From Butyribacter intestini (lineage in GTDB: Bacteria > Bacillota > Clostridia > Lachnospirales > Lachnospiraceae): DNA of 64,000 bases. Below, one piece after another: positions 8,412 through 17,429 of the stretch. The notes below the pieces were generated by a model. That model made no database searches, had not been told where the DNA came from, and saw nothing but the letters and a program-made list of their open reading frames with translations. The stretch is taken from NCBI GenBank assembly GCA_001414325.1, contig LLKB01000005.1:171060-235059 (forward strand). Direction: 5' to 3'. Each line of letters begins with the position of its first letter. The stretch's first letter is position 1. Made by a program: the position numbers and the translations under genes.

Positions 8412-9493
8412 CCATTCATGAGCATTGGTAATAACCAATCACGTAATGTGCAAAGCTGCTCATTTTCAATGGATACCTGATCTTGAAAATGCACTAGAGA
8501 ATTAATACTTTTTATAAGTTCAGTGTCATTAGGTATGAATACTGGAATGTTTTCCACATCTCCTTTTGTAATGAACTTGACTATTGAACCAGCAGAACCA
8601 GATTTGAAAGAGTTTATTCTGTATAAGCTTGAGAGATACAGTAATCCATATAGTTCAGGTTCTGGAGACAATACATAAGTTCTTTGATATGCGTTAAATT
8701 TTCCATCGTAGTGCTTAACATTGAATTCACCATTACCTGCAATAAGAATTGATTTTGACTCAAATACATATTCATCGCATAGAGAAGGTGTGCTAGCACA
8801 TGTAAAGAATTTATACTTACCATTTTCAGTGGCAAAATTAGCATCTTCTTTTCCTGTAACTACATTGCAAATGTCTTTTGCAAAAATGTGTTTACCACAA
8901 ATCATATTATTGAGCATATTAAACATCATATGTTCGTATATTAGATGCATTTGCTGCTCTAAATAATCATTTATCTTATTGTTTATGTCTATTTTTTCTT
9001 CCAGCTTTTGTAAAACAGCTGCAATTCTAACCTGCGATTTATAATCTGGATATTCTATTGGAACAGCTTCCAATATTCCAGTGTTTAAGTTAGGCATATT
9101 GCTACCAACAGCGTGAGAGGTAATCCATCTCTTTGTTTCTGGACGGTTTAAGTAAAAAGATAGATATGGAGGGTAAATGTCCTCTGACATTATTCTTACT
9201 CTAAGGCAACCTGTTCCACACAACATCTGGCTATTATCTTTTACAAATGCGTGCTTCTCTACATCTCCTCTTCTAGCATAAATAATGTCATTTATCATTG
9301 TTGCGTATCTATTTAGGCGCAAGAAATCATCTGATGTAATTCTTGCAATCCATGTTTCATCTACAGTTCTGTTTTTTATGTTTTGAGGCATAATCACAGG
9401 TATTCCATCTTCTACATAATCTTCCATATGTAATTGTGAGCCAAAAGGTCCAGTGATAATACTTGAAATATCTCCTAACAATGTTTTATTCAT
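8390..9493 (-). CDS. hsdS: Type I restriction specificity subunit, expressed copy
   Basis: A full-length HsdS of 367 residues with two target-recognition domains. The first begins DISSIITGPFGSQL, a central linker follows (INNKINDYLEQQMHLIYEHM, about residues 173-192), and the second TRD ends with RDWLLPMLMNGQATIED. The linker contains the 15-bp site (8960-8974). The gene overlaps hsdM by 8 nt, so it is translated with the methylase. HsdS selects the bipartite DNA target; exchange of its second half with the cassette at 6031-6747 would change specificity. Confidence 0.9.
   Translation of the reverse strand: MNKTLLGDISSIITGPFGSQLHMEDYVEDGIPVIMPQNIKNRTVDETWIARITSDDFLRLNRYATMINDIIYARRGDVEKHAFVKDNSQMLCGTGCLRVRIMSEDIYPPYLSFYLNRPETKRWITSHAVGSNMPNLNTGILEAVPIEYPDYKSQVRIAAVLQKLEEKIDINNKINDYLEQQMHLIYEHMMFNMLNNMICGKHIFAKDICNVVTGKEDANFATENGKYKFFTCASTPSLCDEYVFESKSILIAGNGEFNVKHYDGKFNAYQRTYVLSPEPELYGLLYLSSLYRINSFKSGSAGSIVKFITKGDVENIPVFIPNDTELIKSINSLVHFQDQVSIENEQLCTLRDWLLPMLMNGQATIED
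8960..8974 (-). repeat. hsdS recombination site 4
   Basis: TAAATAATCATTTAT on the plus strand, a 14/15 inverted match to the site, within the central linker of the expressed hsdS. Confidence 0.6.
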
Positions 9494-11123
9494 ACTTCAC
9501 CTTCTTCAACTGTTCCAAAATCTCCGCCTGCAAAGCATTACCCTCTGCAAATAATTCTGTCAGTTTCTCTGTATAGTCATTCATCTTTGTCTGAAACTCT
9601 TCCTGTGTCAGTTCTATATACTCAATCTTTACTTCAAAGTACTGTCCGGCACTGAAAGAACACTTCTTCTGTTCTATCTTGTCATAGTCCACAACAACAG
9701 AGAAATCATCCTTTGTTTCAAAATTATTGAAAGTACTGATGATATCCTCTATTTCTTCATCAGAAAGTACTGTTCTCTGATTTTTGCCATCTACCTTTAC
9801 CTTAGTTCCAAGTTTTGAGGCATCCATAAGTATTGCTTTGTCATATTTCTTTGTATTATCCAGAAATACAACGGATACATTTGTTCCTGTCGTAGCAAAA
9901 ATATTACTTGGCATAGATATTACACCACGTAACATCTTTTCTTTAACTATATGCTCTCGTATGATCTTTGGAATACCAGTTCCTGCTGTCAGGAATCCGG
10001 TTGGAACCACGATTGCTGCCCTGCCACTATTTTCCTTCATAGAGAAAATAATATGCTGCAAAAACATCTGGTAAATAGCCATGCTGTCCTTTTTCTTGTT
10101 AGGCACCTTCGGTACGCCAGCCCAGAATCTTTCCTTATAGTTTTCTCCTGCCAACGTATCTCTGTTGTCTGAAAAATCTACATTAAAAGGTGGATTGCTA
10201 ACGATATAGTCGAACTTCATCAATCCATTTTTCTGTCGGTTCAAATGCTGCGGTGATAATAATGTATCTCCATGCACTACATGACCAAGTGAATGTACCA
10301 GATTATTCAAGATAAGGTTCAAACGCAGAAATTCATTAGATTTCTGTGAGATATCCTGTGTATAAATTGTACAATTACTCTCACCTATTTCATGAGCTAT
10401 TGCCAGTACAAGAGTTCCTGAACCAGCTGCCGGATCATATACTGTCACATTTTGTGTTCCTTCCGGCACCATAATTCTAGCAATAATACTTGCTATAGAA
10501 TGAGGCGTATAGTACTCGGCATACTTACCAAAATCCTTATTATAATCCTTAATCAGATACTCAAAAATAGTTGCAAAAAAATCGTATTTTTGTGAAAATG
10601 CATCTGCAAAGCTGAATGTGACAAGTTTATCTATCATGGCTTTGCAAAAGTCTGATCTACGATTTGACTCTGTTACATTCTGGGACAAATGCTCATCAAA
10701 TAATCGAATCTTATCCCCTGAACCTGTACTTACTGAAAATACATCCAAGTTTGTATTTGAAATATCCCACAAAGTTGAGTCAAACAATTCATTGAATTTT
10801 TCATCATTTTTATGATTAAACAGATATGAAATAAAATGCTTCCGTTTCAACTTTGCAGTCGCAGGTGGTAAGAGCATCATGAGCATTTCATAATCATCAT
10901 CTGACATATCATTTAATGTCTTCTCCACGTTTGCTGAATCTTTGAGTGTTTTATCCGCCTGCTGTACCTCATATAAGAACTTATCATTTAAAAACTTATA
11001 CAAGAAAATCTCTGTGATGATTTTATACTCACTACTGGCATTTCCAAGTCCAAAGTTGGCACATACTGTCTTTAAGTTATCAATCATCTGTTTAGTATTT
11101 GCTATTATTGTTTCTGTTGTCAT
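9486..11123 (-). CDS. hsdM: Type I restriction-modification methyltransferase subunit
   Basis: This is a 545-residue N6-adenine methyltransferase. The SAM-binding motif DPAAGSG is near residue 230 and the catalytic NPPF near residue 310, preceded by an HsdM N-terminal helical domain. I chose the ATG at 11123, which overlaps the hsdR stop codon by one base (TGATG). The complex with HsdS methylates the target, and with HsdR cleaves unmodified DNA. Length and motifs are complete. Confidence 0.93.
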   Translation of the reverse strand: MTTETIIANTKQMIDNLKTVCANFGLGNASSEYKIITEIFLYKFLNDKFLYEVQQADKTLKDSANVEKTLNDMSDDDYEMLMMLLPPATAKLKRKHFISYLFNHKNDEKFNELFDSTLWDISNTNLDVFSVSTGSGDKIRLFDEHLSQNVTESNRRSDFCKAMIDKLVTFSFADAFSQKYDFFATIFEYLIKDYNKDFGKYAEYYTPHSIASIIARIMVPEGTQNVTVYDPAAGSGTLVLAIAHEIGESNCTIYTQDISQKSNEFLRLNLILNNLVHSLGHVVHGDTLLSPQHLNRQKNGLMKFDYIVSNPPFNVDFSDNRDTLAGENYKERFWAGVPKVPNKKKDSMAIYQMFLQHIIFSMKENSGRAAIVVPTGFLTAGTGIPKIIREHIVKEKMLRGVISMPSNIFATTGTNVSVVFLDNTKKYDKAILMDASKLGTKVKVDGKNQRTVLSDEEIEDIISTFNNFETKDDFSVVVDYDKIEQKKCSFSAGQYFEVKIEYIELTQEEFQTKMNDYTEKLTELFAEGNALQAEILEQLKKVKYE

Positions 11124-14100
11124 CAGGATACCCAATCCCTTTCTGAAATATATTCTTTAGACAGGCAATTATCTATAAATAGAATCTGCTGTCGTTCCAC
11201 CTTCACATTTTCTCCCAGACAAGCCTTTAAAATAATAGGCTGCAGGGATTTAATAAAGTAATCCTCATTGTCAAGGATATTTTCATTATGAGCTATCTGA
11301 TCGTCTGCCTTTGACTTAACATTCATAAGAATTCTATGCAGGATAATTGCATCTGCTATTGGAGGCGGACTTCCCATAATTCTTTTATGAGTTCTCATAT
11401 ACTTGACATCTCCAGAATACTTTGCTGCAAGCATTCTATCTGCAAGATTTCGCTTTTCTGCTTTCTTTTTCAAAACATTCAGCTCTCCCATCATCTGCTT
11501 CATTTCATCTGATGTGAGTTCCTCAATATTTTTCTTTTTAAAGACACGCTTTAATTCATCCAGAAGAGATATATACTCCGGATCTTTCGAATCAAGACAT
11601 CTGTCTACTATTTCTCTGCGTGTTTTTTCCAAAGTATCACGGAATGCATCCGCAATAATAAGTTCCTCTTCTTTTATTTTATGGAATTGGAAATCAATCT
11701 GATCAAGTGCCATATTAAGCACCTGTGTCATATCTTCTGATGAATCTATGCTGTTCTTTAAATTTACAATACTAATTCGGTTATTTACCTCGTTCAGGCA
11801 TTTGATAGCATTTTCCACATTAAAGTGCTCATATAAATCCTCATATCCATATAAGCGAATCAGATTATACATCGCTTTGTAATTCTCTAATGCCTGTCGC
11901 AGGTCAAGCAACTGCTTCTTATCATCAATCTCATTAATCTGATTGATAAAGCTGACCACATTACTTGTATCATATAAAAACAATTGGTTTTTGACTTCAT
12001 TTAAGTCTTTTTCAATATCTTCTTTACTCTTAAATATGTTGCTGTAATTTTGAACTTCATCACCTATTTCAGCCTGTAGTTCATCAAAATACGCTTTGTT
12101 TGTCTTATCAAACTCGTCCTTAATATTCGCAAAATCAACAACATATCCGTAATGATACCCCTTGTATGGTCGGTTTACCCTCGTAAGTGTCTGGAGCAGA
12201 TTATGTGCTTTAATCATTCTTGCCAGATACTGTTTCTTTAATCGTGGAGCATCAAATCCAGTCAGAAGCATATTATATACAACAAGAATATCAATATTTC
12301 CCTTTTTAAATTCTTCCTGCTCGTCTTTTCTGTCTTGCTTAGTTCCCTCATCGTGAAGAATCAAAGCATGTGTATATGCATTAAAATGATTCAGCTGTCG
12401 GTCAACTTCTCTCGCCTGCTCAGATGAATCACATACAATCATTGCTCCGATAGAAGAATCAAGTACATTTCTGCCTTCTCCAAAATCATGAATAATGTAA
12501 TCGACCATCTTTTCAACAAATTTAGGATGAGCATATAACTCCTTCTTTGCAATACTTCCCTGCCTTACAATCTGATCCAATGTTTCATTCATCTGATTCT
12601 TATATGTTGTCTCAATTTCCTCACGAATCAATTTCAGTGTATATCCATCCGCAATTGATTGGTTATAATAATATTTATGAATATAATTTCCAAAAACATC
12701 TTTTGTATTATATCCTTCTCCAATCAAAGGCGTACCCGTCAATGCTATCATAACTGCATTTCTGTCTGATGACATAAGATTAGCAAGAAACGAACCTGTT
12801 GGATTATAACTACGATGTGCTTCATCCAGAAAATAAATTCTTTGTACATTGACATTATAATCAGCAGGCTTGGTTACAGATTCTTTCGAGAACTTCTGTA
12901 TATTAAGCACAGTCATCGTAGTTTTACCACTTGTATTTGACTCGCCCGGATTAACTATATCATCTATAAACTGCTTTTTATCTTTTATCATCTTGACATT
13001 AAGACCTCTGGCTTCAAATTCGCCTTTTGCCTGCTCTGCCAGATCTAACCTGTCTACTATAAAATAAAACTTTGCAATTTTTCCTTCTTCTCTGCTGAAA
13101 TAATCCGTCAGATATCTTACGTTGGAATATGCCAATGCTGTTTTTCCGCTGCCCTGTGTATGCCAGATAACTCCTTTTCTGACTCCTTCACGCAGCTTAT
13201 CACGTATTGCCATAGTTGCAAACATCTGAGGATAACGCATAATATGCTTTTCTATCTGTGTTATGCCATCCTTATTCGTTGTTGTCTTATAGCAAATCCC
13301 ATATTTCAGTAAAAACAGTATTCTATCCTTTGTATATAAAGATGTAATAATACGATTAGTCGGTGAATTCTCATTTATAGAAGAAGCATATTCCGGTGTT
13401 CCTTTAATAGCTACAAGATTCGTATCTGCCAAAATAAAAGCTTCATCTTCTATGTCTATAGGTTTCATTTTCGACTTTAACTCTGCTTCCCTCTGTTCCC
13501 GGAATTTGCTAAAAAACATTCTTGCATAACTGCTTGATGCATAAAATGCCCCTTGTATTGGTTCAATGTCAGAATCATCATACTCATTATTATTAGAAAA
13601 AACTGTAAATTGTGTGATTCCCACAAATTTCCGATAGATTTTGTTACCGAATCGCCTCTCCATTCGAGTCCGCTCAGTAAGTATTCCTTCTCTGTTGTTC
13701 TGTCTCTTTACCTCTATAAATGATAACGGCATTCCATTAATTAATATTGTAATATCCGGTCTGAAATTATCATCACCATTCTCATACGGAAGTTCTGTTA
13801 CTACCGCATAATCATTCCGTGTACCACTCACATCATCAAAATCAATTAACTTTATATCATTTATTCCTGACTGTAAAATATTGAAAAATGATTTGCCTAG
13901 ATCGTCATTATCCAGCTTTATCTTTATTTCATCAATAATCTTCTTAGCATCATCAATCGTAAATTCCACCTGATTGATTCTATTTATGGCAGACAAAAAC
14001 TGACTATAGAAGATATTCGTATCTCCATCATAGTCTGCATTTCGTTCTTTATCCTTAATAGACATATAGGTATATCCAAGCCTTGTAAAATGTACAAGCG

Positions 14101-14143
14101 CCGGTATCTTTACTCTGGAATCTTCCGGTCTTCCCATAAGCAC
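11123..14143 (-). CDS. hsdR: Type I restriction endonuclease subunit
   Basis: At 1006 residues this has normal HsdR length. A PD-(D/E)XK nuclease lies at about residues 129-147 (RPDITILINGMPLSFIEVKR), the Walker A motif TQGSGKT is near 330, and DEAH is near 440 within an SF2 translocase. A GTG start at 14143 is six bases past GGAGGTG. The protein pulls DNA through the complex and cuts at a distance from the target. No frameshift or missing motif was seen. Confidence 0.93.
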   Translation of the reverse strand: MLMGRPEDSRVKIPALVHFTRLGYTYMSIKDKERNADYDGDTNIFYSQFLSAINRINQVEFTIDDAKKIIDEIKIKLDNDDLGKSFFNILQSGINDIKLIDFDDVSGTRNDYAVVTELPYENGDDNFRPDITILINGMPLSFIEVKRQNNREGILTERTRMERRFGNKIYRKFVGITQFTVFSNNNEYDDSDIEPIQGAFYASSSYARMFFSKFREQREAELKSKMKPIDIEDEAFILADTNLVAIKGTPEYASSINENSPTNRIITSLYTKDRILFLLKYGICYKTTTNKDGITQIEKHIMRYPQMFATMAIRDKLREGVRKGVIWHTQGSGKTALAYSNVRYLTDYFSREEGKIAKFYFIVDRLDLAEQAKGEFEARGLNVKMIKDKKQFIDDIVNPGESNTSGKTTMTVLNIQKFSKESVTKPADYNVNVQRIYFLDEAHRSYNPTGSFLANLMSSDRNAVMIALTGTPLIGEGYNTKDVFGNYIHKYYYNQSIADGYTLKLIREEIETTYKNQMNETLDQIVRQGSIAKKELYAHPKFVEKMVDYIIHDFGEGRNVLDSSIGAMIVCDSSEQAREVDRQLNHFNAYTHALILHDEGTKQDRKDEQEEFKKGNIDILVVYNMLLTGFDAPRLKKQYLARMIKAHNLLQTLTRVNRPYKGYHYGYVVDFANIKDEFDKTNKAYFDELQAEIGDEVQNYSNIFKSKEDIEKDLNEVKNQLFLYDTSNVVSFINQINEIDDKKQLLDLRQALENYKAMYNLIRLYGYEDLYEHFNVENAIKCLNEVNNRISIVNLKNSIDSSEDMTQVLNMALDQIDFQFHKIKEEELIIADAFRDTLEKTRREIVDRCLDSKDPEYISLLDELKRVFKKKNIEELTSDEMKQMMGELNVLKKKAEKRNLADRMLAAKYSGDVKYMRTHKRIMGSPPPIADAIILHRILMNVKSKADDQIAHNENILDNEDYFIKSLQPIILKACLGENVKVERQQILFIDNCLSKEYISERDWVS

Positions 14144-14163
14144 AAATCACCTCCAATACATCA

Positions 14164-14328
14164 TTATTTCTTGCGTGGATCAGTTGGCTTTACCGCATCC
14201 TTTGGTAAAAGCCATGTCTTTCCTTTTTTCCCTGCTCCAGGTACTCTTCCCTGGCTACATAAAAGGGATATTCTTCTCGATGAAATTCCCCATATCTTTG
14301 ACATTTCTACCGTCGTTATGTAATCCAT
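14164..14328 (-). CDS. Small HTH DNA-binding protein leading the hsd operon
   Basis: A 54-residue protein, MDYITTVEMSKIWGISSRRI followed by SLLCSQGRVPGAGKKGKTW and a Lys-rich end. This is the layout of excisionase/MerR-like winged helix proteins (EMSKIWGISSRRI recognition helix, then a GKTW wing). The ATG at 14328 follows AGAGGAGAAGT. It ends 20 nt before hsdR and shares its promoter, so it is probably an autoregulator or controller of the restriction operon. The role is inferred from position and size only. Confidence 0.75.
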   Translation of the reverse strand: MDYITTVEMSKIWGISSRRISLLCSQGRVPGAGKKGKTWLLPKDAVKPTDPRKK

Positions 14329-14363
14329 ACTTCTCCTCTAAACGATATAATAAGTCCAATTTA

Positions 14364-14392
14364 AGTATATTCTTTTATCGGAATACTTTCAA
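14364..14392 (-). promoter_or_regulatory. Promoter of the HTH-hsdRMS operon
   Basis: On the minus strand TTGAAA (14392-14387) and TATACT (14369-14364) are 17 nt apart, about 36 nt upstream of the HTH start codon. Confidence 0.6.
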
Positions 14393-14408
14393 TAAGTTTT
14401 TTAATATT

Positions 14409-14446
14409 CTGCATACAAAAAAGGACGCAGGATTTTCTCCCACGTC
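14409..14446 (-). terminator. Possible terminator hairpin
   Basis: On the minus strand, GGACG and CGTCC arms enclose a partly paired loop and are followed by TTTTTTG. It lies between the hsd promoter and toxin copy B and may separate the two units. Confidence 0.4.
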
Positions 14447-14584
14447 CTCTCATCTATCTGGCTTTATCTGTCCTTACCATCTGTTCCCTTTATGCTATAC
14501 TGTTATTGTGTAATTGAAAAGAAAGCAGGATGTGATTTTCCGATTATTAGATGCCCTCTAGTTTACAAAGGAGGGGGATGCCCT

Positions 14585-14719
14585 ATGAACACGCTTGAAG
14601 TTTTAACTTTAGTGCTAGTAATTTTTGCAGCTCTGTCTTACATAGATAATCATAATAACAAAAAGAAATGGCATCCTCCGACCAAAGTGAATGCTATTTC
14701 AAAAATCTGTATTTACTGA
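14585..14719 (+). CDS. Holin-like toxin copy B, extended by stop-codon loss
   Basis: The first 28 codons match copy A with one residue changed (DNHNNKKK). The TAG stop has become TGG at 14669-14671, so the frame runs on for 16 more residues (WHPPTKVNAISKICIY) to a TGA. The ribosome site, upstream region and -10 (TATACT) are conserved, and so is the antisense promoter (TTGATT-17-TATAAT, 14788-14760). The longer tail replaces the Lys end and may weaken or abolish toxicity. The paired TAGCATC hairpin of copy A is also damaged here. Confidence 0.55.
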   Translation: MNTLEVLTLVLVIFAALSYIDNHNNKKKWHPPTKVNAISKICIY

Positions 14720-14759
14720 GGGCAAATCGGATATTACATCCGATTCACTTTCTAAGTAG

Positions 14760-14788
14760 ATTATACAATGGGGTGCTTGAGAAATCAA
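14760..14788 (-). promoter_or_regulatory. Antisense promoter opposite toxin copy B
   Basis: Minus-strand TTGATT (14788-14783) and TATAAT (14765-14760), 17 nt apart, identical to copy A. Confidence 0.55.
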
Positions 14789-14797
14789 GTACCCCTT

Positions 14798-15060
14798 TTA
14801 ATTGTTCTCTGTTTCTGTTTTATCTTGATTGTAACGATTTTCATAAGATAATTTTGGATTCAATTTCACTCCCCATTCTATAAGGTCTTGTGGCTGACAT
14901 TGTAAAAACTGGCATATATCCAGTATACTTTAATGTATCCACCCGCTTGATCTGGATTGGCAATCGCCATTTCATAAATTTGAAGTTCTCTTTCTCCATC
15001 TAGGTTCCATTGTGCTTCATGGAAAAAACAATTAAGCTGCTTTATATTCGCAGCCACGAG
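14798..15060 (-). pseudogene. Gene remnants converging on toxin copy B
   Basis: Two overlapping frames are visible on the minus strand. One (14798 to about 14935) ends SILDICQFLQCQPQDLIEW, GVKLNPKLSYENRYNQDK, TETENN; its first part looks like the C-terminal end of an XRE-type regulator. The other, from a GTG near 15052 behind GGAAGAGAGG to a TAG at 14878, gives about 57 residues (EAQWNLDGERELQIYEMAI and so on) that I do not recognise. The tail of the first recurs at 17880-18002. Both are probably broken pieces. Confidence 0.4.
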
Positions 15061-15113
15061 TACCTCTCTTCCTTATTCTTCTTTTCTGATATCAAACCGT
15101 TTACAATATGCTA

Positions 15114-16160
15114 TTAATCTGCGGCGTTTATCTCGGCTTTTTCTATGGCTTTATTCTCATACATATGCTTATCTGCTTTGTTAAATAAAGTCTTCATTGT
15201 ACATTCTGAATAATCTTCTGAAAAAGCATATCCATATGCATAGCTAACTTCTACCTTATGTATATTCTCATTAAAATGCTTTACCGTACTATGCACTTCT
15301 TCCATAATTAACAAAATCTCTTGCTTTGTTGTTTGTGTGATAATAGCTATAAATTCATCGCCACCATATCTCCCTTCAAAATCCTTTGATGGAATGGCAT
15401 TTCTCAGCAGTCTTGCAAAATTTGTTATAAGCTGGTCTCCAACAGCGTGTCCATAAGTATCATTAGTCCGCTTCAGGTTATTCAGATCGAACATAACAAA
15501 GCCCACAGGTTCTGATATATACTCATAATCGTGAAGCATTTCCTCACATTTACTCTTATTGGGAAGTCCTGTCTGAAGATCAATATAGGCTTTTTTCTCC
15601 AGTATTTTGTTGCTGTTCTTTATTCTAATACCTGCTATTGTCTGCTGGATGATCAGCATCACTATCATGATAATATCCGCTACTGAGAGTATTTCAACAA
15701 TCCTGATAATGCCTGCAACTCTTTCGGAATAGTTTTCAGCTGCGGATACGGTTTTATCTGCCATCTTAAAGTATGTCTCACTCATATCAAGAACATCCGT
15801 ATTTTTATATCCTTTTTCTCTTGCTGATATAATCTCAGATTTTAATTTCGTCCAATATTCGATCTGCCGATCCAGACCATTCTGATATGTGCTGTCCGGC
15901 AGTCTCGCCAGATCATACACACCATCCCCATATTTAAGACCATCTAAGATATCATCGAGATATGCCATCAGATCATCATTTGCATTTCCTGCAATTTCAA
16001 GCTTTACTTCCCGCTGGGTAGCTCCCCTTACCAATCCTGCATAATTTACAACTTTTGCAGTTCCCTGTATTTTTCGTATCTCTACCATCATGATAATAAC
16101 CAATCCGGCTAGAAAGAGTATAAGCATGGTCTTTAATATTGTTCCTATTTTTTTCTTCAT
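15114..16160 (-). CDS. Membrane GGDEF diguanylate cyclase
   Basis: About 348 residues. A transmembrane segment (about 8-26), an extracytoplasmic region of about 140 residues, a second membrane segment (about 155-178) and a C-terminal GGDEF domain follow one another. The catalytic motif RYGGDEF is intact, and no RxxD inhibitory site sits five residues before it, so product inhibition through the I-site is unlikely. It would make cyclic di-GMP from GTP in response to a signal sensed outside. I take the ATG at 16160 (MKKKIGTILK) over an in-frame ATG nine bases upstream. Confidence 0.85.
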   Translation of the reverse strand: MKKKIGTILKTMLILFLAGLVIIMMVEIRKIQGTAKVVNYAGLVRGATQREVKLEIAGNANDDLMAYLDDILDGLKYGDGVYDLARLPDSTYQNGLDRQIEYWTKLKSEIISAREKGYKNTDVLDMSETYFKMADKTVSAAENYSERVAGIIRIVEILSVADIIMIVMLIIQQTIAGIRIKNSNKILEKKAYIDLQTGLPNKSKCEEMLHDYEYISEPVGFVMFDLNNLKRTNDTYGHAVGDQLITNFARLLRNAIPSKDFEGRYGGDEFIAIITQTTKQEILLIMEEVHSTVKHFNENIHKVEVSYAYGYAFSEDYSECTMKTLFNKADKHMYENKAIEKAEINAAD

Positions 16161-16185
16161 AGTTCTCACCTCAGCTCAATCAAAA

Positions 16186-16590
16186 TCAGAGTATATATCG
16201 TACCATTTCACCACGAGCCATCTTTGCATATGTGCCTTTTGTAACAAGCCTGTCCCCGGACTGTTCGCAAAATGTAATCGTTATGTATCTGTCATCCGGT
16301 ACGAGATATTTTTCAATGCACCGGGAGTATTCTTTTGAAGCAAGATTAATAATAATCCTGCTGTCATCTACAACTTCTCTGTACAATCTATCGTCCCAGA
16401 AATCATATAAATTTGCAGAAGTTCCTATCGCCGCCTTTGCCTGCATTTCAAGACGATATGGTTCGACACCGTCCATTGGTTTTCATCCGAGAATCTCCTC
16501 AGATTTTTCTAAAAATACCGGTCTGCTCCATGTACCTGTGCTGTCAGTATCCACTTTCATCTTCTTAGCAGGTGATAATATAATCTTCAT
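16186..16590 (-). pseudogene. yaaA: yaaA (UPF0246) with internal deletion
   Basis: The frame opens with MKIILSPAKKMKVDTD at 16590 and keeps about 35 codons up to a TGA (EKSEEILG, stop). It then continues in the same frame as KPMDGVEPYRLEMQAKAAIG through the normal C-terminus of the family. YaaA proteins are about 250 residues, while this has about 134 codons, so roughly 115 from the middle are missing. Relatives limit iron-driven damage under peroxide stress, which fits its place after perR and bcp. The ATG overlaps the bcp stop (TGATG), so it was once translationally coupled. Confidence 0.75.
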
Positions 16591-17045
16591 CAGCTTAATT
16601 CCTGCAGCATATTTTCCGGATCGTCCGCTGCTTTTACCTTGTCATTTGCTTTGATTATGATCCCCTGCTCATCAATAAGATATGTCGTTCTGACAACCCC
16701 CATGGAAACTTTTCCGTAATTTTTCTTTTCCTTCCATACATCATACGCCTCAATTACTTTGCGCTCCGTATCCGATAAAATTGTAAATGCCAGTCCGTAT
16801 TTCTCTTCAAACCTCTTGTGGGAAGCAACAGAATCCTTGCTTACCCCAAGCACAACAGCTCCTTTTTCACTGATCTGCGGATATCTTTCCGAGAAACCGC
16901 AAGCCTGCTTTGTGCATCCGGGTGTATTATCCCGTGGATAAAAATACAGGATCACCTTCTTTCCAAGATATTCACTTAGTTTATGTAATTCTCCGTTCTG
17001 ATCCGGTAATTCAAAATCCGGTGCCTTTGTTCCTGCCTCTAACAT
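16590..17045 (-). CDS. bcp: Thioredoxin-dependent thiol peroxidase (Bcp/PrxQ)
   Basis: A 151-residue peroxiredoxin of the AhpC-TSA fold. The peroxidatic Cys lies in YPRDNTPGCTKQACGF (about residues 36-51), and the second Cys five residues later (GCTKQAC) fits the PrxQ class that forms an intramolecular disulfide. It reduces hydrogen and organic peroxides in the cytoplasm with thioredoxin. It is the middle gene of the perR-bcp-yaaA run, with 15 nt to perR, so peroxide-responsive expression through PerR is likely. Confidence 0.93.
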   Translation of the reverse strand: MLEAGTKAPDFELPDQNGELHKLSEYLGKKVILYFYPRDNTPGCTKQACGFSERYPQISEKGAVVLGVSKDSVASHKRFEEKYGLAFTILSDTERKVIEAYDVWKEKKNYGKVSMGVVRTTYLIDEQGIIIKANDKVKAADDPENMLQELS

Positions 17046-17060
17046 ACTGTTTTCTCCAAT

Positions 17061-17429
17061 CTATACATCTTTTATTTCCTTCTTCTGACATTCTGGACAA
17101 ATTCCCTTAAAGAAAATGTCATAACTGAGATACTGGATTCCATGTGTATCCTTTATCTTCTTTTCCAATTCAGATATAACATCCATATCGACATCAAATA
17201 CTCCACCGCATTTCACACATTCCACATGATAGTGGTTCTCCAGCGTAAAATCAAAACGGTCAGAACCATCCGGAACCTCCACCTTTCGGACTTTTCCTTC
17301 CTCTACAAGGATTCCAAGATTTCTGTAAACCGTTCCTCTTCCGATTGATGGGTACTTTGCTTTGATATAATGGTATATCTGATCTGCTGTAACATGGCTG
17401 TGCAGTTCATTTACCGCACTAAGTACCAT
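17061..17429 (-). CDS. perR: Fur-family peroxide regulator (PerR-like)
   Basis: A Fur-type winged helix (HVTADQIYHYIKAKYPSIGR, then GTVYRNL) is followed by the metal-binding domain with HYHVECVKCG and CPEC, the structural zinc cysteines. The neighbouring bcp supports PerR rather than Fur. The start is uncertain: the ATG at 17429 has no well spaced ribosome site, whereas homologous sequence continues about nine codons upstream (RNTIQKD) to a region just behind AAGGGGGCG with no ATG, GTG or TTG in frame. Use of ATA or ATT is possible. The protein probably senses peroxide through Fe(II)-catalysed oxidation. Confidence 0.85.
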   Translation of the reverse strand: MVLSAVNELHSHVTADQIYHYIKAKYPSIGRGTVYRNLGILVEEGKVRKVEVPDGSDRFDFTLENHYHVECVKCGGVFDVDMDVISELEKKIKDTHGIQYLSYDIFFKGICPECQKKEIKDV

